A DNA stretch of 64,000 nucleotides from Lonicera japonica (GCA_021464415.1 CM038469.1:17400501-17464500), one strand, 5' to 3'. Positions 23,139-35,610 are shown, numbered from the stretch's first letter. Numbers and translations: made by a program. The notes: generated by a model from the sequence alone, not told the origin.

Positions 23139-23726
23139 TGACGCGAACCCGGATCGTCTTTTCTAGCCAGGCTAATGGATCCTTGACCCGTAGTCTATAA
23201 ACAGACTAGAACCTTAGAATCACACAAAAGATGGAAGGCGGAAACCTCAACCCAACGCTTAAAGAAGCGTGAACCTCGGTATAGTTGAGGACGCCACAAT
23301 CAATTGGTGGAGAATTGATTGATAAGTTAAGAACAATTGAATTAGTTAATTTAACATGTTCAACATGTTCTTAGAGAACACAAAGAGAAAACTCTTAATT
23401 TAATTAATCATCAAAACTCTTCTTATTAATAAAACAATAATGTGCATCCTTTAAATAGGAGTAAACAAAGCCTTAATCCTAATTCAAAAAGGAAACTATT
23501 TCCTACTTAGAAAAAAAAATCCTTGGTCTTTAAGAAATATAAAATCCTTGGTCTTTAAGAAAAGCCTTAATCCCAATACATTGCTAATATAATAAAAATC
23601 CTTGGTCTTTAAGAAATATAAAATAAATAATTAAAACTAATTAAATTCTTCAGCCAGCTGGTTGTGAGAATACGCAAGAACATAAGGTTAATTTCTTAGC
23701 TAAAGAGGCTAGGTTGGATCACATCA
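23139..23726 (-). repeat. 5' LTR of the family A element
   Basis: TG...CA termini. It differs from the partner LTR mainly at 23,518-23,610, where the phrase ATCCTTGGTCTTTAAGAAA occurs three times instead of once. Confidence 0.88.
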
Positions 23727-25934
23727 AGTTAGGATTCTTGGAGTATAGCTTAGTTCAGCTTTCAGTCTCGAAATTAAAGCTTCAGTGAGGTGGGAACACT
23801 AGTACCTAAACTATTTTACAAAGATTTATGTGTTATATGTTTTAATATCTGACACATTTGGGGGTTTTGGTACAATTCCTTATTTATGTACATGCATGGG
23901 ATATGGATGGGAGGTTATGGTTTCTCTTTGATGATTTATCCATATTATAACATAAAATTGATGATCCCTTAAGAAACTTCACTTGCATGTTGGTATATTA
24001 TGAGATTTGAGATAGACCAACTAGTGTGTTGATTGAGCTCGAAAATTACATTTCTAACACTCTAAACAAGGCTCAATTAGCTTCTAATTGCTTCTTAAAA
24101 TTGAAATTCGCATGTAAATTCAGTTTAAGCATGAAAATAAGGAATTACATGGCATTTGTATCATAGTCAGCCATTTTGCAGGTCTAAAGTGGTTAAGAAA
24201 CTTAGAATTGATCCAAGAATAAAGATTGAAAGCGGAAAAATACAAAAAGAAGTCACCACAAAATTTGAGGCTGAAACTGAGAAAAACTCCACAAAATACC
24301 CCCAAATCACAAGAGCAAGTCAAGTCCCCAAGTATGACTATAATGAATGCTAAGTGTCCAAGAAAAGCTAAAGAAGCATTTCCAAGTGAAATATAGTTCA
24401 TCCAAATCAACTTATGAAGTTTTCAAGGATTATTCAACCCAGGACCCTAGACACTTGGATACGATATAAAAAGGCATAAATCTCATTAATTAGGGTACAC
24501 CATAATTCAGAGAGCAGTTGAGAGCACTGTAACTTTCTTGGGAGCTTTTGAACTGCAATATGATGATCGAACTTGAAAGCTTTATTATTGTTTTCTTTAA
24601 TCATTCAATCATTTTGGAATTATTACTATCTATTGAGGCTGGAATAAGTGTGTAATCTTCATTCAATTATCAATTCAATCAAGTTTAAGTTTCAATTGTT
24701 GTTCTTCACACCAGGTAAACCTTAGTTTCTGTTTTCTTTCGATTTGATTATTTCTTTTTATTTAATTGTTTTGATATTGAATAATTATTTGTTTGAGATC
24801 ATATATATTTATATATAGATATATATTATAAATTTTAGGGGCTGGTTTTAGGGTTTATGGATCTGTTTTGTCGGTTTTCCAATTATACATAGATTTCTAC
24901 ATGATTCTTGCTTCAGATACTAGTAAATCGTAGATTTTTTATGCTATTCATCTATGGTTCTCTAATGAACACTAATATTCTGATTTTTCAGAATTGTTAG
25001 GGTTTGCGTCGAATTTGTTGGGTTTTTGCCGTTTTTGAATTCGTTTACTATTTTAGTTGTTAAATCTTCATTTTAAATCCGAATTGTGAAATTCCAAAAT
25101 ATGATTTTCTATGTTAAATAGAATGTTTCTTATATTTTACATGATTTCTAATATGATTTGTATGTTTTCAGTGATAATGGTTAGCTAAATCCCTAGTTAG
25201 TGGCCTTAGTGGAAGAATGCGTAATTAGTCTTTTAATGTGATCCAATTGTGATTTTAATCTAGTTTTTACAATGGTTATAAATCACCTATTGAATATATA
25301 AGGTTTTTTTTTTGTGTTTTTGTTTTTTTAATCTTTCCATGCTTTCAAATATGTTCTCATAAATTAGCTCAAAATTTTCATTTGATTAAGAACCATAAAA
25401 TGCCAATTTATGGATATTTGCCCTAAAACCCTAAGAAGTTTAATTTGAAGGTGGTGTTTATCATATAATTAGATAAGTTAGTTTATTAAGTGAACTGGTT
25501 GATTGAACGTTGTTTTGGCATTTATTTTCTTAAGTGTCAAGAAAATGTCGGTTTTGGCTTTCAGATTTTTTTTAAGTCGGATTTGCTTTGAATCACATTC
25601 AAACTTATTCAAATATTAAAGCAATGTTAAGCTAGTGATTTTAAGAAGTTTAAAATAATTTAGATTGTTCCTATCACGCATTAGCAATACTAAGTCTAAA
25701 ATTACGCTTTTTTAAAGTCAAAAGTTTCGCTGTTGGATTTTATTACTTAAGGCTAGTCTATATAGTCTTTGTCATGCATGGGCTATCATATACTTGTGAT
25801 GGCAATATAATTTGATGGTAGAAGAGCATATAAACTTAATTTTAGTGAAAAGTCTCATTTAAACTTCAATTTAGATCACCCTATTGGACCGGTTTGGTAT
25901 TTGCTAGCCACGAATACCTCTAACGTTTGTTTCT

Positions 25935-26354
25935 ATTTTTTTGTTTTTTTTAAACTATTTTTTTTGATTAATCATTCATATCAAAGACAATTACATGGAG
26001 TCAGACATAGAATTTTGTCGCCCTAGCTAACTATGAACTACATAATTCGCTGACCAAGAGATGAATAAGTAAGCTTTGCTTTGCGTCACCCTCAAGAGAG
26101 TCTCCCAACCGAACCGAACGAGAGAGCAGCTTCAGCTTCCATCACCAACCACACGAACCATACCACGAACCATATGCATCAACAACCACCCACATAAGAG
26201 GTGGACATATCTCCAACCACCCATAAAGGGTGGACAAACCACTTTATTAAGTAGCACTTTATTAAGTTCGAATACCACATCCATGGGTTTCAAACATGTG
26301 ACCTCTCTAATACAAGATTAGAGATGATGCCACTAGGCTACAAGGCCATTGGTG
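25935..26354 (-). mobile_element. tRNA-derived SINE
   Basis: The 420-bp insertion is absent from the second family D copy. It is flanked by the 11-bp direct repeat CGTTTGTTTCT (25,924-25,934 and 26,355-26,365). On the minus strand it starts with a tRNA-like head: A box TAGCCTAGTGGC (26,329-26,340) and B-box-like GTTTGAAACC (26,286-26,295), spaced about 34 bp apart as in polymerase III promoters. Its far end (25,935-25,970) is A-rich on the minus strand, as expected for a SINE tail. It has no coding capacity and depends on LINE machinery (family knowledge). Confidence 0.75.
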
Positions 26355-26719
26355 CGTTTGTTTCTCTTTGATTAAAGTTCATTATGTATATATTTTAGCT
26401 AGTTACTATGTTGTTTTATATTATTTATTTATTTATAATTAAATTGCATGTTCTCATAGTGTTATTTGGAAGCCTTAGAGTAAATAACAGTCACTTGTGG
26501 ATTCCCTTTACTTTTGTACCCTAGGTTTATGTTTGATTTAGTTTTAATTTAACTAGTTAGTAGTTTTAATTTAGTTTTCATTTCCTTCATTTATCCCAAT
26601 TCTATCATATTTTCTTTCTTTTCTCCTTTCTACCTTTCAAAAATTTAACTAGAATAATAGGATTCCCTACCTTCTCTTTGGATCGACCTTAGACTTTCAA
26701 GTATATACTATAAATTGAT

Positions 26720-27872
26720 TAGGGGTGGATTTGGTACAATACTGTACCATACAAAGTGTACCATGTACTGTACCAAAAATTTGGTATGCCAAAATTCATT
26801 ACCATTGCCATGCCAAATTTTTGGCATATCGAAGTTTGGTATACCAAAATATTGGTATGGTACGATGTAGTATGATACATTACCAAAAAATCAATCCTAA
26901 AAGAAAAAAAAATTGAAAGTGGACGGTCAAAAGTGAGCAGTTTTGGCTAAAACAAAACAAGTTATTTTTACTTACCTTTGATTAAGTTTTTGCAATCGAT
27001 TGCTCCAAAAACACTAAACCATGTATAAATATTGTTACATTGTAAATTATAATCAACATATACATATCTATCGGATACATAGAAGCCAAGTGATTGAAGT
27101 TTATATGATTCAAAAAAATGAAGATAAATATCCGATATTTGAAGTTTAATAAGATTAGCATTTGATTGATTAAGGGAGGCCGAATGATAAGTAGATATGT
27201 TATTTAAATTGCTAATTCATCATTAGGGGTGTGCAAAAAATACCCCAAAAAAATAATAAAATGAAAGAAAGAAATGTAAGTGAATAAAAAGAAATATGGA
27301 AAACAGTTGATATGAATGGAAAGAGTGGGGGTAAATGAAGTGATTGAAATTAGATATTGTCAGACAGTGGCAACGATTATGGTGAATGGTATGGGCGTTG
27401 GTGATTGCAGTGGTGTGGGCATATCACGTATGACAATAGTGAATGGTAAAGCGTTGGCGGTGATAGCAGTTCTCACTCTCTCAGATCTGTGGGTGTGTTG
27501 GAGGAAGAAAAGAGATAGACTAAATCTGTGGGCTATGGATGTTTGAGTGAAAAAATTTAAATGAAAAAATAAAAGTAAAATGACTAAGTGAGGTGAGTCA
27601 TGAGTGGTATAATTGGTATTTAGTATTAAAATCTAAATGAAATACTATTTGGTAGCAATGGCACAATTGGTATAGTATGGTATTACCATAGTAAGTACCA
27701 AAGTTTGGTATGGTACAATATACCGTTGGTATTGATTTTTAGTACTAGTACCGTACCATATTATTTCGGTACGATACAAATACTGATCGGTATTGTACCA
27801 TTACCAACATTTGGTACACTTTGATAATGGTACGCATTGGTATGGTAATAATTGTATGAAAATCCACCCCTA
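26720..27872. mobile_element. non-autonomous hAT-type DNA transposon
   Basis: The 1,153-bp element has 13-bp terminal inverted repeats TAGGGGTGGATTT (26,720-26,732) and AAATCCACCCCTA (27,860-27,872). It is flanked by 8-bp repeats AAATTGAT (26,712-26,719) and AAATTGAC (27,873-27,880) with one mismatch. TIRs of this form and 8-bp duplications are typical of the hAT superfamily. The outer 170-200 bp on each side are packed with GGTAC/GGTATGG/TTGGTA motifs in both orientations, the usual layout of subterminal transposase-binding repeats. No transposase frame is present. Confidence 0.82.
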
Positions 27873-29084
27873 AAATTGACTGCCTGCATTTGGGTGTTAT
27901 AAACGCGCATTGTTTTCACCGAGTCATGCGTATATAATTATGGATACATGACACATAAACCACCATGATCTAAACTTGATGTGGGTCTTATGCAAATTAT
28001 AATTACTATAATTCATGAATAATTAAATTATGAGATCCTTATCAAATGGATAATCTATATACTATGCAGTTGATGATCATTACTAGTAGTTGAGTATGAT
28101 ATTATACCAGATAGATTGATCTTGCTATAAAAACAGCCTTGGGGCCTCCCATCTAGGTGGACTATAGTAGGGGGTCCTTGCCTTGGGTGTTTTAAGTCGC
28201 TATTACGTGCACAATTACCTAAAAATCCTAGATGTGAGATTAAAGGTTCTTTGGTGGAACAGATTTGTTTGGTTATAATATTGTGCCTACATTTGTTTGT
28301 TTTTATTATTGTTAAATTGTTGACATGCAAAACTACCAAATTAGGATAGATATCATGTGGCATGCCAACTTTATTTTATACACAGGTATACTTGACGTAC
28401 ACTCTTATTTTCTTATACTCACGTTGTTTGTTCCTGGCTACTTGTATTTTGCTATAAAATTCTATACCCACTAGGCTTGGTTGGCTTACATTTTTCCCAC
28501 ACAACTATATCTAACGACGGGCAAGAACATGCGAATCTTGGAAAGGGCGAGAACTCTTAGATTGCCTTTGATAACCATTATGGTTTCCCTAAGACGAAAA
28601 GACCTTAAAATCCAAATTTTGGTATGTAATCAGATAATATAATTTTGTATTTTCCTGTCTAAATTGTTTTGTTGTATTATATGATCCTTAAAACCCCACT
28701 AAGGGACATAACTCAATTATACTTGTAAATATTGTGGATACGCAAAGTCTTTTATGTATAATTTCAATATTTGTGCATGTATGGATTGGTGTTTAAGTTG
28801 AAGTTAATAATGTCAAAGAGTTTAATTGACGAATAATGATAACCGCATTATGCTTTAATCTACCCTCGCGTAACGAATACTAACTTGTAACATGAGAGTT
28901 GACAATCCCTATGGATTTAACATAATGTGTCTTACCAAATTATCTAAATTGATTTAGTATAAACATTTTATATTATCATATATTATGGAATTAATAATCA
29001 TTTTTAGTTGTTGTTAGTGACATCATCCGTGATTGCCCACTCCTGGAGGTTGTTGCCTCCTTAAAGGAAATTAAGGCGTCACAG

Positions 29085-29098
29085 GTTGGTTTTAGAGG
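29085..29098 (+). promoter_or_regulatory. degenerate primer-binding site of the host gypsy element
   Basis: TTGGTTTTAGAGGC lies just after the LTR end and resembles TTGGTATCAGAGC (tRNA-Met type) with two substitutions. Confidence 0.5.
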
Positions 29099-29225
29099 CA
29101 TATTTTTCTTCTTTCTTCGCCGGAGTGTGGGTTAAGTAGGATCCTTTTTCCGTATGGTATCTTTCAATTCCACTTGTTTACTTGAATTATTGATGCATTG
29201 AACTATTCTCTTGTTTTATTCTAGA

Positions 29226-29619
29226 ATGTTGCCTAGGCGTAGATGAAAGCAAACCGTTCAAACTAATCCCATCCATGAGATGGCGGGCCTGAGGGATGAG
29301 ATAATTTTGGCCTCTTCGCGGCCATGAATTGAACAAAAAGATGAAGTGTTCCGCGAGGAGTTCTCTAGAATCCTAAAAAATAATCACAGGTCTACTACCA
29401 GTGCGGGAACAAGCTAAGCTCGTAATTGGGATATCCACACCAAAATAAAAAAAGTGGAGAAATTGGAAACCCCAAGGAGGGGAGAATAATGACATTACAT
29501 ACCTTCGAGAATTCACTAAACTTTAACCACCCACATTCGATAGGACTAAGGAACCCGAAGAAGCTGTGTGTTGGCTCTTCATGATAAAGGAGCAACTAGA
29601 CATCATCAAAACCCTAAAG
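29226..29619 (+). pseudogene. gag N-terminal remnant of the host gypsy element
   Basis: It starts ATG-Leu-Pro-Arg-Arg-Arg, like the MPPRR start of many gypsy gag proteins, and stops at once. Further on, one frame reads YLREFTKL, stop, PPTFDRTKEPEEAVCWL and IKEQLDIIKTLK, matching the typical gag order F..L.PP.F.G...P..A..WL..IE. The solo LTR at 29,620 interrupts it; the frame continues at 34,207. Confidence 0.7.
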
Positions 29620-32600
29620 TGTGATGCCCAAATCCCGTTTTGAGGATCAATTCTCTGGGACCTGGTTAATCACGGGTGCCATGCGCCGACGGCTGGTAAA
29701 CAAGACGACAATTCCTAGGTACATGTATATATGTGTGCAATGGGACACTCAAATTCTAGATAACAAGATTAAGATTAATAATACGCCTATTCATACAAAC
29801 CAAATCCTACACAGAAAGGCAATACAACCTATAAACAAGCCTCCAACGAGATTCCAACATACAAAGTTTATAAAGAAAGTAAAATACGTATGCCGTCAAC
29901 AAAACTTAAAATGCGTTAGCCCTTCTGTTGTGAAGAGCCCTCATCTGAGTAGTAGTACAAAGGCTAACTAAGAAGAAGCGTCCTTCTCTTTCCCTTTTCC
30001 TGAAGAACTTGCTGACATACCTGTATAGAAAATAGTGGGGTGAGTCAAACGGACTCAATGGGAATCATATATAAAAGACTAAGTTGTGAAAATCGCATTT
30101 AGGAAGCGTTAAAGTGTTTTCATAAAACAAACCCCTTGTCCGACAAAACCATATGGCACCATTTAATATCCGTTTGTCTCATAAACTTCGAGCCATTATC
30201 TCGGCAATTCTTACAACTAGTTAAGCGTACAACCAGGTTTACATTTTGTGGCCTTTCACTTACACGGTGACTACGCTCAAAAAGTGCGAAGTATTACACC
30301 CAAGTGCAAGCAGTCAAGTTATAATATACTTGGGAAGTCCAAGGTCAAACCACAGGGAAGGGAAGGAACCTATTTCTTCTAGTTATCTCTCTCAGGGGAA
30401 AGAAGGGAAAGGAAAAAAAAGATGATTGAAATGAGGAATAGGAAAGGAAAAATGAAACTAAATTAAACTAAAACTAAAGGCAAATCTAGACCTATGGTGC
30501 AAAATTAAAGGGAATCCACAAGCGCAAGTTTTCTACCGAAAAGGCTTCCTAAATGCAGTAGGGGAACATGCAATTGAACTATAAATATATAAAATAAAAT
30601 AAAACAGCGTACTAATTGAAAAAAACATAATATTAATGTACTTAAACCAACAAGAAACAAACTTTAGGGGTATCCTTAGCTAGGGAATACGAAACTAGTC
30701 CAATCGGGTAATCCAAATTTAAGTTTAAATAGGATTTTTCACTAAAGTTCAGCTCTTAGTCCTTCCAACCATCCAATTGTATTTCTACTACAAGTATATC
30801 ATAGCCCATGTGTGACAAAGACCATATAGACTAGATTCGAGCAATAGAATTCGATAGTGAAACTTTTTGACTTTGAAAAAGTGTAATTTGAGACCTAGTA
30901 TTGCTAATGCGTGACAAAAACAATCCAAGTTGATTAAACTCTCCAAAAATTAGTAGCTTAACACTCTCCTAAGGTTTGAATATGCTTGAACATGATTCAA
31001 GTCAAATCTGTCTTAAAAAGAATGTTGAAAGTCAAAACTAGCACTTTCTCGGCACTTATGTGAATAAATGCCAAAACAGCGCCAAATCAGCCAATTCACT
31101 TATGAAAATAACTTAACTAATTAGAGGATAAAGACTGTCCTCAAATCATCCATGTTAGGGTTTTGGTGCAAAAATCCATGAATTGACAGTTTTACGGTTC
31201 TTAATCAAATAGAATTTTTGAGCTAACTTATGGAAACATGTTTCTTAGGCATGAAAAGATAATAAATTACTCATAAATTCAGTAGGTGATCTATAACCAA
31301 TGTAAAAATCAGATTCAAACCTAAATTGGATTACATTCAAAGATTAAGTTCGCATATTTCACTACGGAACCCTAACTAACGATTTAGCTAGACATATTCA
31401 AATTAATCATGTAAACAAGATTTAAAATTATGAAAAACAGTATAAACATACTTGATATTGAATAAAATCAGATTTGAAAACTTTTGGCTCTGGAATTACT
31501 TAATTTCGATTTAAAACAAAGATTTTACGCTTAAAACGGTAAACAAACTCAAAACGGTCATAAACTGATGAATTTCGACTAAAACCCTAAAATTTATGGA
31601 AAATCAGATTTCTTATGATGAACAAAGAATCTCATATGAATAGCATTGAAAAACGATAAACTATTTGAATGTAGAACAATAAACTAGCATAAATTGATGA
31701 AAAACCGAAAAATCGACAAAACGGGTCTATAAACCCTATAACCAGCCCTTAAAACGTGGGTTTAGGGTTAATTCCAGAATATATATGAACCCTAACAACT
31801 AATCTATGAATATCTAAGCAAACAAAGGATTAAAAGCAATTAAATTGAAGAAAATTAGAAAACTATGGTTTACCCGGATGAAGAACAGCAATTGCAATTG
31901 AAACTTGATATAATGATGAATTGAATCTTGAATACACCAATGGTCCAGCCTCAATATGCCATTAACAAACTAAACTAACAATTATTTTGAAGAAAGAAAA
32001 GAAAAATCACTCAAGTTTGATCGTTAGATTCAGCGCAAAAGCTCCCAAGAACGTACGATGCTCTCTGCCTCTCTACTAATCAATTCTAAAAATCTTCTGT
32101 GCCCTAAAATATGAGATATATGACCTTTTATAAAGTACCCAAGTGTCTTGAGTCGTTGTTTTAGTAATCCTTGAAGAGACGGGCCGAAACATGGCTTAAA
32201 ATTGAATTTAGGCCTAAAATTGGGCCCATTTTCTTTATGATGCCTTCTTCTTTTACTCATAACTTTCTGCTCCAAATTCTGATTGACGTACTGTTTTTTC
32301 CTACGTGTAGATAATTTAATTCTCTACAACTTATATTTCTGGATATTTCTTCAAATTCTCATTGTAGAAAAACTTTGATCAGCTACAATCTCGGGCTTAT
32401 TACGGCAGTTCTCGGTTTTGCTCGGAAACTTCCAGAATTAATTCGTTTGAGTTTTTTTCCTCTTAGGATCACTCTTGGACACTTGAATTTACTTCATTCA
32501 TGCTTGAGGACTTTATATTCTCTTGTTTCTAGTGCTTTAGGGGTAGTTTGCGGAGTTTTCCTCGTTTTGGGCCTCGGAATGGATATTGAATTGTTCTTCG

Positions 32601-34201
32601 GACCTTCTTCTTGCACTTTTCCGCTTTCAACCTTCTATCTTTCATACAACTTCAGTTTCTTAACTACTTTAGGCCTGCAAAATGGCTTAGTAACACAAAA
32701 ATACAATGCAATGCCTTCTTTTCATGCTTAATCTGAATTTACATGCAATTTTCGGTTTTAGATGATAACTAGAAGCTAATTGAGCCTTGTTTAAGGGATT
32801 ATAAATGCAATTTCTGGGCTCAATCACACGGCAGCAGGGCCTCCCGTTAGTTTTCGTGCATAGTTTCGGGTCTTGCACCCCGGAGACCGTATCTTAACTT
32901 CTGACCCCATCTAATGAGACCAAACTTGGGACCGTTCATAGACTAGTGCAAACATGTTATTCCAACATAATATCAATCGGCTCATTTGAAAAGCGATTGT
33001 GCTATATATACATGTATATATAGACATTCTAATAACCACATCCCATAATAGTATAATTAATAAGGGAATTTCTGTATATGCAGTTTCCACAAGCATACTA
33101 ATCTATAATATTATGCGCTTTGTGATGAAAACCCACCACTTGGACCTTTAAATGTTAATAACAAGCTTAACTTCAAGGATTACTGGCCACAGAATGAAGT
33201 CCAAGTAGGTTTTAGTACAAACCAAGTCGTTAATCAAAACTTCATGTTAAATCATGTAATATGAACAATATTTGGGCTATTTGAATCATTAATTTCAACA
33301 AAAATACAAAACTCAAACACATAACTCAAGAACCCCTTTTTGAAAGTTAGGTTTTTCATGTAACAAAGGAGTAAAATCATAACAAGGTTATATTAAGTTG
33401 GAAAATAGATTTTGGTACTAGATTCCCACCTTATTAGAGCTATGTCCTCAAGTATAAATAGTTGAATTGAGCCGAAAGCCGCTGGATCGTGAAATCCCCA
33501 ATTTCGTGCTTGAGGCTTCAAAATGGATGAGAAAGAATGAAGAAGAAGATGATGATGATGGAGTTGTGTACTCATGATGAAAGGTGGGTGAAAATCTCTC
33601 CGGGAAATTCCACAAAGATGCCCTCGACCCTCTCTAGCTCCCTCCCAGTGTATGTCTCGTAAATGGTGGAAAAAGAGTGAAGCTCGACCTTTAAAACGAA
33701 ATAAGTCGGTGGGCTATACAGATTGGCGAACCGGTCTACCCATTCTGGGGGACCGGTCCGCAGACCATCATACCCTAAAATTTATAAGGGCGGATTGGTA
33801 TGGGGAAATTGTAGACCAGTTCGTGGGTAAGGTTGCACTGTGCAAGTTTTAGGCAGTTTTGTAACTTCGTGCTCATTTTTCACCACCGAGGAGTGGGGAT
33901 TGGGCTTTGGGCCAAAACATGAAAGTTTTATATAATTGAAATACGTTTTCAACTGCTCAAGTGCAGACTCATTTGGAATTCAGATGAAAAAGTTACGCTT
34001 TTTTAAAGAAAGGAACGTTAATTAGCTAACAAAAAGGAAACAAGCGGTTTAAGAACCGATTCTCACTCGGACTACCTGAAACACTATGTGACCACACTAG
34101 AGAGTTATATAACACGCAGATTTGACTATTCAAAACTCGATTTAACTTAAATAATGATTAGAAAGTCGTAATTAACATGAAATGAAGGGACGGGTATTAC
34201 A
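29620..34201 (-). mobile_element. solo LTR, family B (with nested family D copy)
   Basis: It reads TGTGATGCCC...GGTATTACA on the + strand, the reverse complement of the TGTAACACC...GGCGTCACA form. The perfect duplication TAAAG flanks it at 29,615-29,619 and 34,202-34,206. Taking out 30,268-32,826 leaves about 2.0 kb. It splits the gag gene of the host element. A GGACCGGTCC dyad lies at 33,750-33,759 in the promoter-proximal part. Confidence 0.85.
30268..32826 (-). mobile_element. LTR-like repeat, family D copy 2
   Basis: The 2,559-bp repeat reads TGACTACGCTC...GCTCAATCA on the + strand, flanked by CACGG at 30,263-30,267 and 32,827-32,831. It is the reverse complement counterpart of 24,030-27,926, including a TATAAAA box (minus strand, 32,126-32,132) at the corresponding place. 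It sits inside the family B solo LTR, whose sequence resumes exactly after the duplication. No coding domain is recognised. Confidence 0.82.
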
Positions 34202-34206
34202 TAAAG

Positions 34207-34596
34207 ATAATGAGGTTCATCTTTGCTACCACCAAACTCACTGGTAATGCTCATCGGTGGTGGCAATTGATGAGGCAATCTAAGGGAATTAACAATTATT
34301 CCAATTTTGAATAGGCCTTTCAAATTCAGTTTATTTTCGACGCTAATTGTCGTGCTAAGAGAGACGAGCTCCGTTATCTTACTTAGGGGAACATATCGGT
34401 GGAAAAATACCCACTCGAGTTTTAAGAGCTTAGTATCAATATGGATACTTTTTCTTTTTGTGATTAAGAGAAAAATGAGACGCTCTATCAAGGACTGAAG
34501 GAGGAATATCGATATGTTATGAATTTAAGAGTTTTCATCGTACAAATAGTTAGTAAAAAGCGGCTCTGAACCTTGATAGCCAATATGCCCAAACCT
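34207..34596 (+). pseudogene. gag C-terminal remnant of the host gypsy element
   Basis: Continuing from 29,619, the frame reads FATTKLTGNAHRWWQLM, then CRAKRDELRYLT, GNISVEKYPLEF, KNETLYQGLKEEYRY and LDSQYAQT. This is the order of the retrotransposon gag domain (A..L.G.A..WW, R..E...L.QG..SV..Y...F, F..GL). Several stops and frameshifts break it. It ends near 34,596 at an unresolved junction. Confidence 0.75.
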
Positions 34597-35564
34597 ATTG
34601 TTTATCTACTCCTTATAAATTTCATTTATATATTAAAATAATTTGTAAAAATACAATCTACAATCTCTCCACTATACAAATTAAAATACAATGCTCTCCA
34701 CCATTTACAAAAATAATATTCTAAACCGCACCCGATTCCCTAGTCCACAATCGACCCAGTCTCAAGTTACCTAAGGCATAAAAAAATACAAATGGGGTAG
34801 TACATAACACACAGGAACAAAAACATCACAATTGAATATTTTATCAACAATAAAATATTTAAAAACAACATATGTCTATTCAACAAATTCAACGAACCAC
34901 AACTGGCCTTTTACGCTGGTCCCTCTCAGTAACATGTTAAAAACTACCCAGCTCACCCACCTCACCATGTTGAAACTTATCTCCAACTTACACAATTGTG
35001 GCTTATTAGGACCGATTGGCAAGTAAACTTAACCATGCACCAATTGTGTAACACCCGGTGTTTATATTAATGTAATTAAGTTTTATTTTGCTTGCTTTGT
35101 GTGGGAAAGAGTTGTAAATGATGGAAATGTTTGAAAATAAATTACTATTTCCGCGTTGAAATTAATATCATCCACCAAACTTGTGAAATTCACCAAAAAA
35201 ATCATTTTTATGTGATTCCAAAGCCATATGTTAAATATTCAACCATATTTTAAGGAAGTACACTGGTGCTCTAACAGGGGCCTGTTGAGACGGTAGAAGC
35301 CAAAAGTGCACTGGAGTTCCGACAGGGCCTGTTGGTAAGTCGGTTACAAAAATAAAAAGGGGTTCTAGAGCCTTCTTTCACTCATATTCACCTCCTCCAC
35401 TCTCTAAACTTAGAGCTAAGGTTCCTACACTTTTTCTCTCTAGAATTTCATCAAAACCAAAGCCCCAGAACTCGATTCGGTTTTGGGGAAAGTCGTTTAC
35501 GGGACGCGAGGATTGAGCTAACTTAGAAACTTTGGAATTTCACCGGACGGGGCTTAGATTATCA

Positions 35565-35607
<43 letters not shown>
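35565..35607. repeat. (CT)n microsatellite
   Basis: About 20 CT units with one TTT interruption, inside the family C solo LTR downstream of its presumed promoter. Confidence 0.9.

Positions 35608-35610
<3 letters not shown>

Larger units (their letters stand above)
20513..23726 (-). mobile_element. non-autonomous LTR retrotransposon, family A (complete)
   Basis: The 3,214-bp element is flanked by the duplication AGTTA (20,508-20,512 and 23,727-23,731). LTRs are 20,513-21,108 (596 bp) and 23,139-23,726 (588 bp), both TGACGCGAAC...CATCA on the + strand. The primer-binding site and polypurine tract show that the sense strand is minus, so the right LTR is the 5' one. The internal 2.03 kb has no protease, RT or integrase motif, only one unrecognised frame (21,378-22,133). 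The sense-strand 3' end has a 'TTCGAGGACGAATCT' phrase common near the polypurine tract of gypsy elements, suggesting a gypsy-derived parasite (inference). LTRs differ by roughly 3% outside a rearranged patch (counted by eye). Confidence 0.88.
24030..27926 (+). mobile_element. LTR-like repeat, family D copy 1 (with nested SINE and hAT)
   Basis: It starts TGATTGAGCTCG and ends GAGTCA. The flanks TGTGT (24,025-24,029) and TGCGT (27,927-27,931) differ at one base, which fits an aged target duplication. It is matched in reverse complement over its length by 30,268-32,826, including the start, a TATAAAA box at 24,464-24,470, 'AGGTAAACC', 'GCTGGTTTTAGGGTTTATGG' and the end. Without the hAT (26,720-27,872) and SINE (25,935-26,354) it is about 2.3 kb. 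No coding domain was seen. TG...CA ends plus a promoter suggest a solo LTR; the superfamily is not certain. Confidence 0.75.
19193..29083 (+). mobile_element. 5' LTR (family B) of the host gypsy element, interrupted
   Basis: It begins TGTAACATCC and ends GGCGTCACA. Removing the nested element 20,513-23,726 and the nested repeat 24,030-27,926 (each with one target copy) leaves about 2.77 kb, close to the 2,765 bp of the family B solo LTR at 36,485. The five bases outside (CCAAA left, GGTTG right) do not match. That is expected for one LTR of a longer element rather than a solo LTR. The GAGGTGGGAACACTA block (23,790) and the terminal block match other family B copies. Confidence 0.7.

Noticed and set aside
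20513..23726. Segmental tandem duplication (two ~590-bp copies 2.6 kb apart)
   Set aside because: TG...CA ends, primer site, polypurine tract and an AGTTA duplication show that they are the two LTRs of one element.
24120..24410. Open frames on both strands around 24,120-24,410
   Set aside because: Inside the LTR-like family D repeat, upstream of its TATA box; no domain and not conserved in the second copy.
19188..29088. Interpretation of 19,193-29,083 as a solo LTR
   Set aside because: The outside bases (CCAAA and GGTTG) do not match, and a primer-site-like sequence and gag follow, so it is the 5' LTR of a longer element.
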